Assembly (NCBI RefSeq): GCF_006476045.1
Contig: NZ_SRZY01000027.1
Span: forward strand, 124,001 to 188,000
Reading direction: 5' to 3'
DNA: 64,000 nt
Origin: Sphingobacterium lumbrici
GTDB taxonomy: Bacteria > Bacteroidota > Bacteroidia > Sphingobacteriales > Sphingobacteriaceae
A model generated the notes under the pieces. It saw only the letters and a program-made list of their open reading frames with translations, searched no databases and was not told the DNA's origin. Every line of letters starts with the position of its first letter. Position 1 is the first letter of the stretch. Made by a program: the position numbers and the translations under genes. This document shows, in pieces, positions 47,023 to 57,389 of this stretch.

Positions 47023-47051
47023 GTGAATGCAAAGCATTTTATTTAAGTTTA
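47023..47051 (+). promoter_or_regulatory. Shared 28-bp promoter/operator element, copy 2
   Basis: GTGAATGCAAAGCATT, then TTATTTAAGTTT. It differs by one base in 28 from 28394-28421. TTTG (47021-47024) and TAAGTTTA (47044-47051) are about 19-20 bases apart, as for a Bacteroidota promoter, with the AATGC-AAA-GCATT dyad in the spacer. The FMN reductase ATG is 28 bases downstream. The rest of the 301-base gap 46779-47079 shows nothing convincing. Confidence 0.6.
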
Positions 47052-47079
47052 GAAGATAATGTATAAATAATTCTATATA

Positions 47080-47643
47080 ATGAAAATATTAGCATTCGCG
47101 GCGAGCAATAGCTCGCAATCCATTAATAAGAGACTGGTAAGCAGTATCAGCAAGTATTATAAAGAGCCTGCTGATATTATTGAATTAATCGATTTAAATG
47201 ATTTTGAAATGCCTCTTTATTCTCATGACCGGGAAGTTCAGAATGGTATCCCACAGTTAGCAACAGATTTTGCCAACAAGATAGATTGGGCAGATTTTAT
47301 ACTCATTTCCTTCGCCGAGCATAATGGCAATTATGCTGTCGCGTATAAAAATATCATAGATTGGGTATCCCGTATCAAAGGAAGAAAACCTTTTCCCAAT
47401 AAACCAATGTTTTTAATCGCTGCAAGCAATGGAAAACGCGGAGGACAAAGTGTTCTTGATATCGCGACAAACAGAATGCCTTTTGACGGGGGAATCGTAT
47501 TGGAAACTTTTTCACTCCCCGAATTCAACACCAATTTTGAAGAAGGAAAAGGGGTAATCAACGTACTTTACCGAAGTCAACTAGAAGCAAAGGTGCGAAA
47601 AACAAAACGGGAATTAGCAAAAATTCAAGCAGAAACAAACTAA
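47080..47643 (+). CDS. NADPH-dependent FMN reductase family protein
   Basis: A 187-residue flavodoxin-fold flavoprotein. The N-terminal strand and phosphate loop (KILAFAASNSSQSINKRLV), LNDFEMPLYSHDRE, and FAEHNGNYAVAYKNIIDWVSR fit the azoreductase/chromate-reductase (ArsH/YieF) branch. It probably reduces quinones or other electrophiles with NAD(P)H via FMN. Controlled by the 28-bp element at 47023. Followed after 83 bases by a membrane-anchored unknown. Confidence 0.88.
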   Translation: MKILAFAASNSSQSINKRLVSSISKYYKEPADIIELIDLNDFEMPLYSHDREVQNGIPQLATDFANKIDWADFILISFAEHNGNYAVAYKNIIDWVSRIKGRKPFPNKPMFLIAASNGKRGGQSVLDIATNRMPFDGGIVLETFSLPEFNTNFEEGKGVINVLYRSQLEAKVRKTKRELAKIQAETN

Positions 47644-47726
47644 TATTTCGCTGACACGTTCATTTCTCAATGAGAACATACAACATTTAATACACATAAA
47701 ACTTTAGACGATACGATAAATCTGTA

Positions 47727-48107
47727 ATGAACAACAAAAAATCTAAAAGAATATGGCTTGTCGCTATAGCTGTTATTTTACTATTGAGCTATCTAATCTG
47801 GCAAACGTACAGCCAACCGACTTTAGAAGATATTCCAGGGAATTTCGAAGAGGTCGCCTTTGTACGAAACGAACAAAATAAAGGCGGAATTATACGAATT
47901 TATGCCATTACCGTGGACGATCCTTCAGTTGCAAATTATGATGCCTGTGCTGATTTATTTCCTACTAATGACTTCAATAGCATAACAACCGTTTATTTTT
48001 TCGACAAAAATAAACCATATCCCACTGTACTGACATTGGAAAGCCCACATTATGATACAGATAAATATTCAGCCATATACATCGCAAAAAGAAGAGGGAC
48101 AAATTAA
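47727..48107 (+). CDS. Membrane-anchored protein of unknown function
   Basis: A 126-residue protein with an N-terminal transmembrane helix (about 9-26, IWLVAIAVILLLSYLIW) after a basic start (MNNKKSKR), so the rest is periplasmic. The soluble part has FVRNEQNKGGIIRIYAITV and a pair of nearby acidic/aromatic segments (VANYDACADLFPTND). It resembles no family I recognise. It is between the FMN reductase and ppk1 genes on the same strand. Confidence 0.7.
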   Translation: MNNKKSKRIWLVAIAVILLLSYLIWQTYSQPTLEDIPGNFEEVAFVRNEQNKGGIIRIYAITVDDPSVANYDACADLFPTNDFNSITTVYFFDKNKPYPTVLTLESPHYDTDKYSAIYIAKRRGTN

Positions 48108-48154
48108 TTTTGTGTTATTCATATTATTTTAACATTAAGCTAACATCAATACTA

Positions 48155-48162
48155 TAGATTTG
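48155..48162 (+). promoter_or_regulatory. Bacteroidota-type -7 box before ppk1
   Basis: TAGATTTG matches TAnnTTTG exactly, 23 bases before the ppk1 ATG. No clear -33 TTTG at the matching distance. Confidence 0.4.
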
Positions 48163-48184
48163 AATCCAATATATTCGTTTAATA

Positions 48185-50245
48185 ATGGCAAGAAAATATA
48201 TACCTAGAGATATTAGCTGGTTGAGTTTTAATGGAAGAGTACTACAGGAAGCGGCAGATGAAACCGTGCCTTTACCTTCCCGTTTAAAATTTTTGGGCAT
48301 ATTTTCCAATAATCTGGATGAATTTTTTCGTGTACGGGTAGCTGGTCTTAAGAGAGCACTTGCAGTAGATGAAAAAGAGGCAAAAGATATTTTCTTTGAA
48401 AAACCTCAGCTGATATTAGATGAAATCCACGACATCGTGATCAGCCAGCAAAAAAAATTCAACGATGTTTGGGAAGATGTACAAAAAGAAATGGCCAAAC
48501 AGCAAGTGTACATTAAAACGAGTGAAGATCTGAACGAAGAACAGAAAAAATTTATCCATCAATACTACCAAGATGAGATAGAATCCAATGTCATTCCTCT
48601 TCTTTTGAATGATGAGAATCCGATGCCCTATCTCAGAGACAAATCTTTGTATCTAGGTGTAGCCATGATAAAGAAAGATTGGCAGTATGAAACCAAATTT
48701 GCGATCATAGAAATCCCTTCCAGCCAGTTAGGACGTTTTACGATATTACCCTCTTCCAAAAACCAAGTCCACGTTATATTATTGGAAGATATTATTAAAT
48801 TCAACCTTCCTTATATCTTTTCGTACTTCGAATTCGATGAATTCAAGGCTCATGCGTTTAAGATTACAAAGGATGCCGAATTTGATTTAGATAATGATAT
48901 CAATACCAACTTTGCCGAGAAAATAGCAAAAGCTGTAAAAAGTCGGCGAAAAGGCAAGCCCACCCGTTTTGTATTTGACAAAGAAATGGATGAAAAGTTA
49001 CTGGAATTTCTTATCAAAAAGCTCAATATTTCCAAGAAAGACAGTATCATACCCGGACAAAAAATTCATAATTTCAAACATTTTATGGATTTTCCCAACG
49101 TATTTAAAAAGTACCATCAGCCAAAAGAAAGGACATCTTTCACACATCCCCAGTTTACGAATCAGCAACGTATTACCGACGTAATTATAAAGAAGAATGT
49201 TCTTCTCTCCTTTCCATACCATTCTTTTCGCCCGGTGATCGACTTACTACGGGAAGCTGCAATGGATCCGGATGTCAAAACCATCCAAATTACGGCTTAC
49301 CGGTTAGCCAGCAATTCGAAAATTGGAAACGCTTTGGTAAATGCCGCACGCAATGGCAAAGACGTAACAGTGATGCTCGAATTGCGTGCAAGATTTGATG
49401 AAGAACATAATCTGGAATGGAAAGAACGCTTCGAAATGGAAGGTATTCGTGTTTTGATTGGGATTCCAAATAAAAAGATACACGCAAAGCTCTGTGTCAT
49501 CAAAAAGAGAGTAAATAACAAAACTATACAATATGGCTTTGTCAGTACAGGGAACATCAATGAAAAAACTGCCAAGATCTATGGTGACTACTGCTTAATG
49601 ACAAGCAATAGAGCTATTATGGCCGATATAAATAAAGTTTTCAATGCACTAAAACGACCGAAACTGGATTTGCCGCAAACTTTAAAAATGGGAACCGGCT
49701 TATTGGTTTGCCCTACCGATATGCGTAACACAATTCTCTCTTATTTAGATACGGAAATAGTCGAAGCGAAAGCCGGGCGCAACGCACATATCATCATCAA
49801 GGTTAATTCACTGAGTGATAAGATTCTGATTAAAAAAATATACGATGCCGCAGAAGCAGGTGTTAAAATTGAAATGATTGTGCGCAGTATTTATTGCGCA
49901 GTAAATCAAAAAACTTTTCAAGAGCCTATCCATGCTATAAGTATTGTAGATGAATATTTAGAACATGCACGCGTAATGTACTTTTACAATGCAGGTAAAG
50001 AACATGTCTATATTTCGTCCGCCGATTGGATGACCCGCAATTTGGATCATCGCGTGGAGGCTGCTGTGCGTATATCTGATAAAAAACTTAAAGCAGAACT
50101 AATCGATATGCTTAAAATTCAGCTTCAGGGAAATGTCAAAACACGTATATTAGATAACGTACTGAGCAATAATTACGTAAAAAATGGAAAACAACATTAC
50201 AGATCTCAAATAGAACTGTATAAATACCTAAAATCCAAAACATAA
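48185..50245 (+). CDS. ppk1: Polyphosphate kinase 1
   Basis: A 686-residue enzyme that builds inorganic polyphosphate from ATP, reversibly. Starts with the family N-domain (YIPRDISWLSFNGRVLQEA, SNNLDEFFRVRVAGL), then the head domain and two phospholipase-D-like catalytic domains. The phospho-histidine is in PNKKIHAKLCVIKK; TRFDEEHNLEWKE-like (RARFDEEHNLEW) and the late SSADWMTRNLDHRVEAA motif are intact. Polyphosphate supports stress survival. It appears monocistronic with its own -7 box, though the small membrane protein gene precedes it by 77 bases. Confidence 0.96.
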   Translation: MARKYIPRDISWLSFNGRVLQEAADETVPLPSRLKFLGIFSNNLDEFFRVRVAGLKRALAVDEKEAKDIFFEKPQLILDEIHDIVISQQKKFNDVWEDVQKEMAKQQVYIKTSEDLNEEQKKFIHQYYQDEIESNVIPLLLNDENPMPYLRDKSLYLGVAMIKKDWQYETKFAIIEIPSSQLGRFTILPSSKNQVHVILLEDIIKFNLPYIFSYFEFDEFKAHAFKITKDAEFDLDNDINTNFAEKIAKAVKSRRKGKPTRFVFDKEMDEKLLEFLIKKLNISKKDSIIPGQKIHNFKHFMDFPNVFKKYHQPKERTSFTHPQFTNQQRITDVIIKKNVLLSFPYHSFRPVIDLLREAAMDPDVKTIQITAYRLASNSKIGNALVNAARNGKDVTVMLELRARFDEEHNLEWKERFEMEGIRVLIGIPNKKIHAKLCVIKKRVNNKTIQYGFVSTGNINEKTAKIYGDYCLMTSNRAIMADINKVFNALKRPKLDLPQTLKMGTGLLVCPTDMRNTILSYLDTEIVEAKAGRNAHIIIKVNSLSDKILIKKIYDAAEAGVKIEMIVRSIYCAVNQKTFQEPIHAISIVDEYLEHARVMYFYNAGKEHVYISSADWMTRNLDHRVEAAVRISDKKLKAELIDMLKIQLQGNVKTRILDNVLSNNYVKNGKQHYRSQIELYKYLKSKT

Positions 50246-50293
50246 ATCAACTACTACCATTTATACTAATATTTTTAGTAACTTTATCTTGTT

Positions 50294-51361
50294 ATGCAGG
50301 AGAAAGATTATATTAAAGGAAGGGGTGCACAATACAACCCACAGAATATTTATAAAAAAGATAAGTATACGGTAGACCACATAGAAGCTATCGATGATTG
50401 GGAAGTCGAAAGTAATAAGACTATATTTATTCCGTCTAATGCCAAATCTTTAGTACATAAGGTAGGCAGTCCCGATGTCGGCATGATGTACTCTGCTAAC
50501 CCCTATCAGGGATGTGAGCATGGTTGTATCTATTGCTATGCGCGCAATTCTCATCAATATTGGGATCTGAGTTCGGGTTTGGATTTCGAACGGAAAATTA
50601 TAGTGAAAGAAAATGCACCACAGCTCTTTGAAAAATTCATCAGCAAAAAGGGAGGGCACGTCACTCCCATCCATCTCTCTGGAAATACAGATTGTTATCA
50701 GCCTGCAGAACGAAAATTTCGACTTACCCGACGAATATTAGAAATCGCACTTCGCTATAAACAACCTATCGGTATAATCACAAAGAATAGTCTTATTCTG
50801 CGGGATGCGGATATTTTGGAGGAAATGGCAAAACACAATCTGATTAAGGTATTCTTGTCTATTAATTCTTTAACGGAAGATACCAGATTACGCTTGGAAC
50901 CCCGCACAGCAACAGCGTTACAGCGTTTTCGCGTAGTAGAAGAATTGAGCAAAAAAGGTGTGCCTACAGGTGTAAATGTTGCACCTATTATCCCTGGGTT
51001 AACAGATCATGAAATACCGGCAGTCTTAAAAGAAACAGCTGTACGCGGTGCCAAATGGGCAAGTTATATCATTGTACGGCTAAATGGACAGATTGGAGAA
51101 GTGTTCAAAGACTGGTTAACACATGCCTATCCCGACCGATCCAACAAGATCTGGAACAGCATTGAATCTTGTCATGACGGTAAGGTAAATAACAGCAATT
51201 TTGGACTTCGTATGAAAGGAAGTGGTAAAATAGCTGAGGTAATCCACGATAACTTCCGTTTGCACTGCGCTAAAAATGGTTTGAATAAAGAAATTTTCGA
51301 ATATAACTGCGCCGGACACCGGAGTCTGAATGAAACACCGATACAGCTTACGTTGTTTTAA
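50294..51361 (+). CDS. Radical SAM protein, PA0069 family
   Basis: A 355-residue radical SAM enzyme. The iron-sulfur cluster motif is CEHGCIYC (Cys74, Cys78, Cys81), a CxxxCxxC spacing, with PYQGCEHG and YARNSHQYW around it as in the PA0069/SPL-related (spore photoproduct lyase-like) group. VNVAPIIPGLTDHE is also typical. The C-terminus ends QLTLF. Substrate unknown; DNA or RNA repair is guessed for relatives. It starts 48 bases after ppk1. Confidence 0.9.
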   Translation: MQEKDYIKGRGAQYNPQNIYKKDKYTVDHIEAIDDWEVESNKTIFIPSNAKSLVHKVGSPDVGMMYSANPYQGCEHGCIYCYARNSHQYWDLSSGLDFERKIIVKENAPQLFEKFISKKGGHVTPIHLSGNTDCYQPAERKFRLTRRILEIALRYKQPIGIITKNSLILRDADILEEMAKHNLIKVFLSINSLTEDTRLRLEPRTATALQRFRVVEELSKKGVPTGVNVAPIIPGLTDHEIPAVLKETAVRGAKWASYIIVRLNGQIGEVFKDWLTHAYPDRSNKIWNSIESCHDGKVNNSNFGLRMKGSGKIAEVIHDNFRLHCAKNGLNKEIFEYNCAGHRSLNETPIQLTLF

Positions 51362-51424
51362 AGTTTTACTCGTCCTAAAGATTATGATAACATCTTTCTT
51401 CGTTAGTAATGCCCCTGTTATTAA

Positions 51425-51464
51425 AACGTAGAAAAGCTCAACATCTGTTGAGCTTTTCTACGTT
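51425..51464. terminator. Terminator shared by the radical SAM gene and tRNA-Thr
   Basis: A perfect inverted repeat with 19-base arms (51425-51443, 51446-51464) centred on TC: AACGTAGAAAAGCTCAA pairing with TTGAGCTTTTCTACGTT. Only two bases separate it from the 3' end of the tRNA on the minus strand. Confidence 0.8.
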
Positions 51465-51466
51465 AG

Positions 51467-51539
<73 letters not shown>

Positions 51540-51798
51540 ATACTTAATTAAGTATTGCGATGCAAATATCGCAAGCGTACATTAAAAAATCAATATTATT
51601 TTCGATTTAATTTGTCCTTTTTTATCAACTTTTTGAAAATCAATGAAATTATTTCATGTGCTATCAAAAAAATCAAGAAATTTTGTCGCTTTTTTTTTAT
51701 ATTTAACAGACAAAATTTCAGGAAGTTAACCACAAAAACACAGCGGCATTCTATTTGTTAACTCATCAATACAAGTCAGAAAGGAGCAGAAATAACCT

Positions 51799-54396
51799 AT
51801 GAATTTCAATAATTATACCATCAAAGCTCAAGAAGCGATTCAAAAAGCGTCTGAGATAGCTACGGGCAATCAACAGCAATCCGTTGAACCTGCGCATCTA
51901 TTGAAAGCATTGCTGACCGTGGATGAGCATGTTATCAACCATTTACTAAAAAAGTTAAACGTAAATCTTTCCTACGTAACTGCGGAAGTAACTAAACAAA
52001 TCGAGGCCCTACCGAAAGTAAGTGGAACCAATATATATATCAGCAATAGCTCCGCGGCAGTATTGCAAAAAGCACAAAGTTATTTAAAAGAATTCAATGA
52101 CGAATTCGTTTCCATTGAACACATTCTACTTGGACTTTTGTCCGCTAACGACAAAGTATCCAGTTTATTGAAGGATCAGGGAGTGAATGAAAAAGATCTC
52201 AAATTGGCAATCAAAGAGCTACGCGGTAGTTCTCGGGTTACAGATCAGAATGCCGAAGCAACTTATAACGCATTAGGCAAATACGCAAGAAACCTGAATG
52301 AATATGCCGAATCCGGAAAATTAGATCCGGTGATCGGACGTGATGAAGAAATCCGTCGCGTGATGCAGATATTATCGCGGCGCACCAAAAACAACCCTAT
52401 TTTAGTTGGCGAACCGGGAGTGGGAAAGACCGCTATTGCAGAAGGTATAGCGCACCGTATTATTAAGGGTGACGCTCCCGAGAATTTAAAAACAAAGACC
52501 GTGTACTCTTTGGATATGGGAGCTTTAATCGCTGGTGCAAAATATAAAGGTGAATTTGAAGAACGATTAAAAGCCGTTGTAAAAGAGGTGACGGAGAGCG
52601 ATGGCGAAATTATTCTTTTTATTGACGAAATCCATACGTTAGTCGGTGCCGGCGGCGGTGAGGGGGCAATGGATGCGGCAAATATATTAAAGCCTGCTCT
52701 AGCAAGAGGCGAACTGCGTGCCATAGGTGCTACCACATTAAACGAATACCAAAAATATTTTGAAAAAGACAAGGCACTAGAACGCCGCTTTCAAAAAGTG
52801 ATGGTGGAGGAACCGGATACACAAGATGCAATTTCCATCCTGCGTGGTCTAAAAGAACGTTATGAAACACACCACAAGGTACGGATCCTGGATGAATCTA
52901 TTATCGCTGCGGTCGAACTGTCACAACGCTATATTACCGATCGTTTCCTGCCGGACAAAGCGATCGATTTGATCGATGAAGCTGCTTCCAAGTTGCGACT
53001 TGAAATGGATTCGGTGCCCGAAGCTGTCGACGAACTGGAGCGTCGCATTATGCAATTGGAGATTGAGCGTGAAGCAATTAAACGCGAAAACGACAACAAG
53101 AAAGTGGCTGAACTGTCCGAGACTATTGCCAACCTTTCTAACGAGCGAGATTCGTTAAAATCCGCCTGGCAGTCAGAAAAAAACTTGGTCGATCGCGTAA
53201 ATCAGGAGATGCAAAACATCGAAGATTACAAATTGGAGGCCGAACAGGCCGAGCGTGCCGGAGACTATGGCAAAGTAGCTGAATTACGTTACGGTAAAAT
53301 CAAGGAAGCACAAGATGCCACCGAAAAGCTAAAAGCTGAATTGGCCGAAAAACAACAAGGTAGCCGCATGCTTAAAGAAGAAGTAACATCAGAAGATATC
53401 GCAGATATTGTATCACGTTGGACAGGTATTCCAATGAATAAAATGGTTCAATCCGAACGTCAAAAGTTATTGACGTTGGAGGAAGAATTACACAAACGTG
53501 TAGCAGGACAGGATGAAGCGATTGAAGCCATTTCAGATGCTATCCGCCGCTCACGTGCCGGACTGAGTGATGCCAAACGTCCCATAGGCTCATTTATATT
53601 CCTCGGGACTACGGGAGTTGGTAAAACTGAATTGGCGAAAGCACTAGCTGAATTTTTGTTCGATGACGAGCAGGCTCTGGTCCGTATCGACATGTCGGAA
53701 TATCAAGAGCGTCACGCAGTATCACGTTTAATTGGAGCGCCTCCGGGATATGTAGGCTATGATGAAGGCGGCCAGTTAACAGAAGCTGTTCGCCGTCGCC
53801 CCTATTCCGTTGTTCTGCTAGACGAGATCGAGAAGGCACATCCCGATGTTTTCAATATTTTGCTACAGGTGCTTGATGACGGACATCTAACGGATAACAA
53901 AGGTCGTGTAGTCAACTTTAAAAACATCATTATCATTATGACCTCCAATACCGGTTCTCATCTTATTCAGGAAAACTTCAGCCATTTAACGGATGAAAAC
54001 AGGGATAATGTAATTGCAAAAACGAAAGACGAAGTATTCGATCTCTTACAGAAGTCAATTCGTCCTGAATTTTTGAACCGTATCGATGAAGTCATCATGT
54101 TTACTCCATTGAGCCGCAATGAGATTGGAGATATCGTTCGAATGCAATTTAGTCGTGTACAGCATCAACTAGCCGAACAAAATATATTCTTGTCCGCTAC
54201 GGATGAAGCATTGGATTGGTTAGCACAACTAGGATATGATCCCATATATGGGGCACGTCCGTTGAAGCGTGTTATTCAGAAACGGATCTTGAACGAATTG
54301 TCGAAAGAGATCCTCTCCGGAAAAGTGACAAACGATTCTGTCATTCAATTGGATACGTTTGATGGGCAATTTGTCTTCCTGAATAAGAATAAATAA
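51799..54396 (+). CDS. clpB: ATP-dependent disaggregase ClpB
   Basis: An 865-residue Hsp104/ClpB hexameric AAA+ chaperone that rescues aggregated proteins with DnaK. N-domain (about 1-145, NNYTIKAQEAIQKA), AAA-1 with GEPGVGKT (about 205), the coiled-coil middle domain (about 400-520), AAA-2 with GTTGVGKT (about 605), and the D2-small domain ending YGARPLKRVIQ. An AAGGAG at 51781 precedes the ATG by about 13 bases. The 259-base gap before it (51540-51798) shows no gene; no CIRCE-type heat-shock element was seen. Confidence 0.97.
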   Translation: MNFNNYTIKAQEAIQKASEIATGNQQQSVEPAHLLKALLTVDEHVINHLLKKLNVNLSYVTAEVTKQIEALPKVSGTNIYISNSSAAVLQKAQSYLKEFNDEFVSIEHILLGLLSANDKVSSLLKDQGVNEKDLKLAIKELRGSSRVTDQNAEATYNALGKYARNLNEYAESGKLDPVIGRDEEIRRVMQILSRRTKNNPILVGEPGVGKTAIAEGIAHRIIKGDAPENLKTKTVYSLDMGALIAGAKYKGEFEERLKAVVKEVTESDGEIILFIDEIHTLVGAGGGEGAMDAANILKPALARGELRAIGATTLNEYQKYFEKDKALERRFQKVMVEEPDTQDAISILRGLKERYETHHKVRILDESIIAAVELSQRYITDRFLPDKAIDLIDEAASKLRLEMDSVPEAVDELERRIMQLEIEREAIKRENDNKKVAELSETIANLSNERDSLKSAWQSEKNLVDRVNQEMQNIEDYKLEAEQAERAGDYGKVAELRYGKIKEAQDATEKLKAELAEKQQGSRMLKEEVTSEDIADIVSRWTGIPMNKMVQSERQKLLTLEEELHKRVAGQDEAIEAISDAIRRSRAGLSDAKRPIGSFIFLGTTGVGKTELAKALAEFLFDDEQALVRIDMSEYQERHAVSRLIGAPPGYVGYDEGGQLTEAVRRRPYSVVLLDEIEKAHPDVFNILLQVLDDGHLTDNKGRVVNFKNIIIIMTSNTGSHLIQENFSHLTDENRDNVIAKTKDEVFDLLQKSIRPEFLNRIDEVIMFTPLSRNEIGDIVRMQFSRVQHQLAEQNIFLSATDEALDWLAQLGYDPIYGARPLKRVIQKRILNELSKEILSGKVTNDSVIQLDTFDGQFVFLNKNK

Positions 54397-54444
54397 TAGT
54401 ATTAGGCCTGAAACGCGTATCTCAATGGATACACGTTCAGGCAA

Positions 54445-56253
54445 CTATTCCTCCGTCTGCTTAGCTCCCCCATCCGGAGGCAATATGATATCTTCACTCT
54501 TGCGGATAATCCTGAAATGCGGTGACATTATCTCTATTCCGGCTCCATGAAACTTGTCCAATAAATTTTTATGCAATTCTGAATAGATCACCGCTTGCTT
54601 ATTCGGTTGCTTGGTATAAGCGTTAATCTGATAGGATACATAGTAATCGTCTAAACTAGTCTGTAATACAAATGGTATAGGATTTGCCTCTATATACTCC
54701 ACCTCCAAAGCAGCTTCAATAGCCAATTTATGTACAGTCTGCCAAGGTATGTCATACCCCATCGTTAAGGTGGTATGCACGATCAGGCCGTTTACTGGTG
54801 CATCAGTACTATAGTTGATGGTATGCGAATTCATGATCTGCGAATTAGGCACAGATATAATTTCATTTTTTGCCGTGCGAATGCGGGTCACCAATAATGT
54901 TTTTTCAATGATATCGCCTTGTACATCACCAATTTTCACGCGATCTCCTATACTAAATGGCCGCATATAGGTAATTACGAGCCCCGCTACAACATTGCCC
55001 AATGCACCCGCAGATCCAAATGTGAATAAGATTCCAATAAAGACAGAGACACCCTGAAAGATAGGCGATTTCGATCCCGGAAGGTACGGAAAGATTACGA
55101 TCAGCATAAAGGCTATTAGCAGCACACGTAAAATCTGATAGGTAGGCAATGCCCAATCTGCGTAAAATCCGGGAACAGTAAGCGCTTCACGATGTAATTC
55201 ATTTGCGAAATATTTGAGGATTCGAAAAATATAGCGGAAGATGATAACAATAATAGCTATCGTAATAAAATTTGGAAAATAATGAATAATAGCTAAGCTT
55301 ATTTTTTTGATCGGATCTAAAATATAGCTCAATAATACAGGAGCATACCCCTCGGTAGCGGGGAAAAGATTAAAAACAATCGGTAAAGTGAGGTAAATAA
55401 CCGTTACGATGACTAACCCTTTCAACATGTTGAAAATCGACCATATAAACCGAATCTGTCTTTTGGCCGATACAAGCTCATACCCCCTTATCGTGATTCC
55501 GGTCAATTTATTCTCTCGATGCCTAAGTACTACTCTTTTTGCATAACCAGCCATTTTATTAATTCCGTATACAATCAATGATACGACCAGCAATACCAGT
55601 ATGGCAAGACCGATACCTTTCATCAGTTTTGTCAGGCTTGTATCGTCACGATATTGCGCGATACTGTCCTTGATCTTTTTCGAATATAGATTGATTAATG
55701 CAGCAGGCGTAGTATTCATCCACAGTGCGTCTTCTGCATTTACGCTTACAATTAAATCACTTCCTCCTTTCACATACCATACCTCGCCATCTTCTACCAC
55801 CCGGATTGAATCGAGCTGAAATGAATATAAATTTGCCAATACTTTTATCCGCGTCTGTATCGCATTGACACGCTCATTGACAGAGAATCCACCGATACCC
55901 TGATACATCGTAAAAATAGTACCCTTAAATGGTACCACAGGCACACCGGGATTCAAGATGCGCATCGAATCTATTTTTCGTTTGCGCTCAATCAATGAGA
56001 GGGAGTCTCGGCTTCTTAAAAAATGGAGTTCCGCAAGCAACTCTTGCTTCTCTTTCGTATCTTTCAGTTCAGCAGAAAGTAATTTGTTTTCCAGTTGTAT
56101 CCGTCTTAAAGAGTCCTGGTCTTGTTGATCTTGTAACTCCACCAAGCGGCTAGAGCTTGCTGATAATTTTATTTCCTTTTCCACGCTGTCCACTAGCTGC
56201 GCCATACAGACCTGAGTACTAAAGAGAATAAGAATAAGCTGATAAAATTTCAT
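54445..56253 (-). CDS. Mechanosensitive ion channel, MscS family (with periplasmic domain)
   Basis: A 602-residue inner-membrane channel that opens under hypo-osmotic stress. Signal peptide (about 1-18), a periplasmic coiled-coil (about 25-95; Glu/Lys/Leu-rich), then about four to five transmembrane helices (about 215-400), the pore-lining MscS segment with VGNVVAGLVITYMRPFSIGDRVKIG-type sequence (shown in part: RPFSIGDRVKIGDVQGD) and the cytoplasmic beta/alpha vestibule ending in PHFRI. Larger than E. coli MscS (286) but typical of the YbdG/MscM-like group. Faces away from clpB, single gene. Confidence 0.9.
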   Translation of the reverse strand: MKFYQLILILFSTQVCMAQLVDSVEKEIKLSASSSRLVELQDQQDQDSLRRIQLENKLLSAELKDTKEKQELLAELHFLRSRDSLSLIERKRKIDSMRILNPGVPVVPFKGTIFTMYQGIGGFSVNERVNAIQTRIKVLANLYSFQLDSIRVVEDGEVWYVKGGSDLIVSVNAEDALWMNTTPAALINLYSKKIKDSIAQYRDDTSLTKLMKGIGLAILVLLVVSLIVYGINKMAGYAKRVVLRHRENKLTGITIRGYELVSAKRQIRFIWSIFNMLKGLVIVTVIYLTLPIVFNLFPATEGYAPVLLSYILDPIKKISLAIIHYFPNFITIAIIVIIFRYIFRILKYFANELHREALTVPGFYADWALPTYQILRVLLIAFMLIVIFPYLPGSKSPIFQGVSVFIGILFTFGSAGALGNVVAGLVITYMRPFSIGDRVKIGDVQGDIIEKTLLVTRIRTAKNEIISVPNSQIMNSHTINYSTDAPVNGLIVHTTLTMGYDIPWQTVHKLAIEAALEVEYIEANPIPFVLQTSLDDYYVSYQINAYTKQPNKQAVIYSELHKNLLDKFHGAGIEIMSPHFRIIRKSEDIILPPDGGAKQTEE

Positions 56254-56455
56254 AAAGATTCGTTATAAGATCAAAAATAACATTAATTATAACTTTAAAT
56301 AATTTAAATTCGAAATCAAACACCTATTTTTATGCTTCATAGAACAAAATAATCTGATGAAATATTCATGTAGCAAAGGCCAAACGAGCACAAGTGACCA
56401 CGAAGTAGCATGAGTTCAATGAAAAAATAAATAATCGACGAATAATAATATAAAT

Positions 56456-57361
56456 ATGAAATTCGGACAAGTAGCAGATCCTTCAACTATTGATTTTACG
56501 ATTCCAAAGACACCAAAAGAGACGTTAGATTTACTCCGTGATAACGAATACAAGAGACCTCTAGATGTGTACGTAGGCTGCGCAAAATGGAATAAAGCGG
56601 ATTTGAAAGGATTTTATCCCCGTGGTACAAAAGACGAACTGGTGTATTATTCTACGCAGTTTAATGCCATTGAGTTAAACGCAACCTTTTACAATTCACC
56701 TTCCAAACAACAGGTGGAGACCTGGAAGGAAAAGACCCCTAAAGATTTCAAATTCTTTCCAAAGATACCACAATCGATAAGCCACTTCAGCCGATTATTG
56801 AATACCGAAGAGAAAGTAAAGGCTTTTGTAGATTCAACCGTATTATTTGACGAAAAGCTTGGCATGGTCTTTCTTCAATTGATCGATAACTACAAACCGA
56901 AAGATTTTGATCGTTTGGAGCATTTTCTGACCAACTTTCCATCAGGTTATCCTTTGGCCGTCGAAGTGCGCAATGAAGAATGGTTTTCGAATCAGGAAGT
57001 TGCGAAAAAGTTTTATAAATTATTAGAAGATACCAAAACGACGAATATCATAGTCGATACTGCAGGAAGACGCGATATGATGCACATGCGCTTGACCACA
57101 TCTACGGCTTTCGTGCGCTATGTCGGAGCCAATCACCCTTCCGATTACACCCGCTTGGAGGAATGGGTTGAAGTAATCAAAGCGTGGAAAGACGCGGGTT
57201 TACAGCATCTGTATTTTTTCATCCACCAAAATGTGGAGCTCGAATCCCCACTCTTAGCCGCTCATTTTATAAAAAAACTCAACGCAGCCATAGGAACTGA
57301 ATTGACGATACCAAACAAACCCGACGATGGAAAATCAGGTACGCTAACTCTATTTAAATAA
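56456..57361 (+). CDS. DUF72 domain protein
   Basis: A 301-residue TIM-barrel protein of the DUF72/YecE family. Signature elements: YVGCAKWNKADLKGFYPRG, FNAIELNATFYN, FKFFPKIPQSISHF, VEVRNEEWF and YFFIHQN. These proteins are widespread and of unsettled function. The 202-base gap before it (56254-56455) shows no gene or strong hairpin. Converges on the methyltransferase gene at 57390. Confidence 0.88.
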   Translation: MKFGQVADPSTIDFTIPKTPKETLDLLRDNEYKRPLDVYVGCAKWNKADLKGFYPRGTKDELVYYSTQFNAIELNATFYNSPSKQQVETWKEKTPKDFKFFPKIPQSISHFSRLLNTEEKVKAFVDSTVLFDEKLGMVFLQLIDNYKPKDFDRLEHFLTNFPSGYPLAVEVRNEEWFSNQEVAKKFYKLLEDTKTTNIIVDTAGRRDMMHMRLTTSTAFVRYVGANHPSDYTRLEEWVEVIKAWKDAGLQHLYFFIHQNVELESPLLAAHFIKKLNAAIGTELTIPNKPDDGKSGTLTLFK

Positions 57362-57389
57362 GTAAAGTATCCTATGAATGATTAGCACA

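Noticed and set aside
46820..47032. A 70-codon minus-strand frame in the GH31/FMN reductase gap
   Set aside because: It would cover the promoter-like element at 47023 and has a random-looking composition.
51555..51761. A 68-codon frame upstream of clpB
   Set aside because: Low-complexity, Phe/Ile/Lys-rich translation typical of AT-rich non-coding DNA, with no clear start signal.
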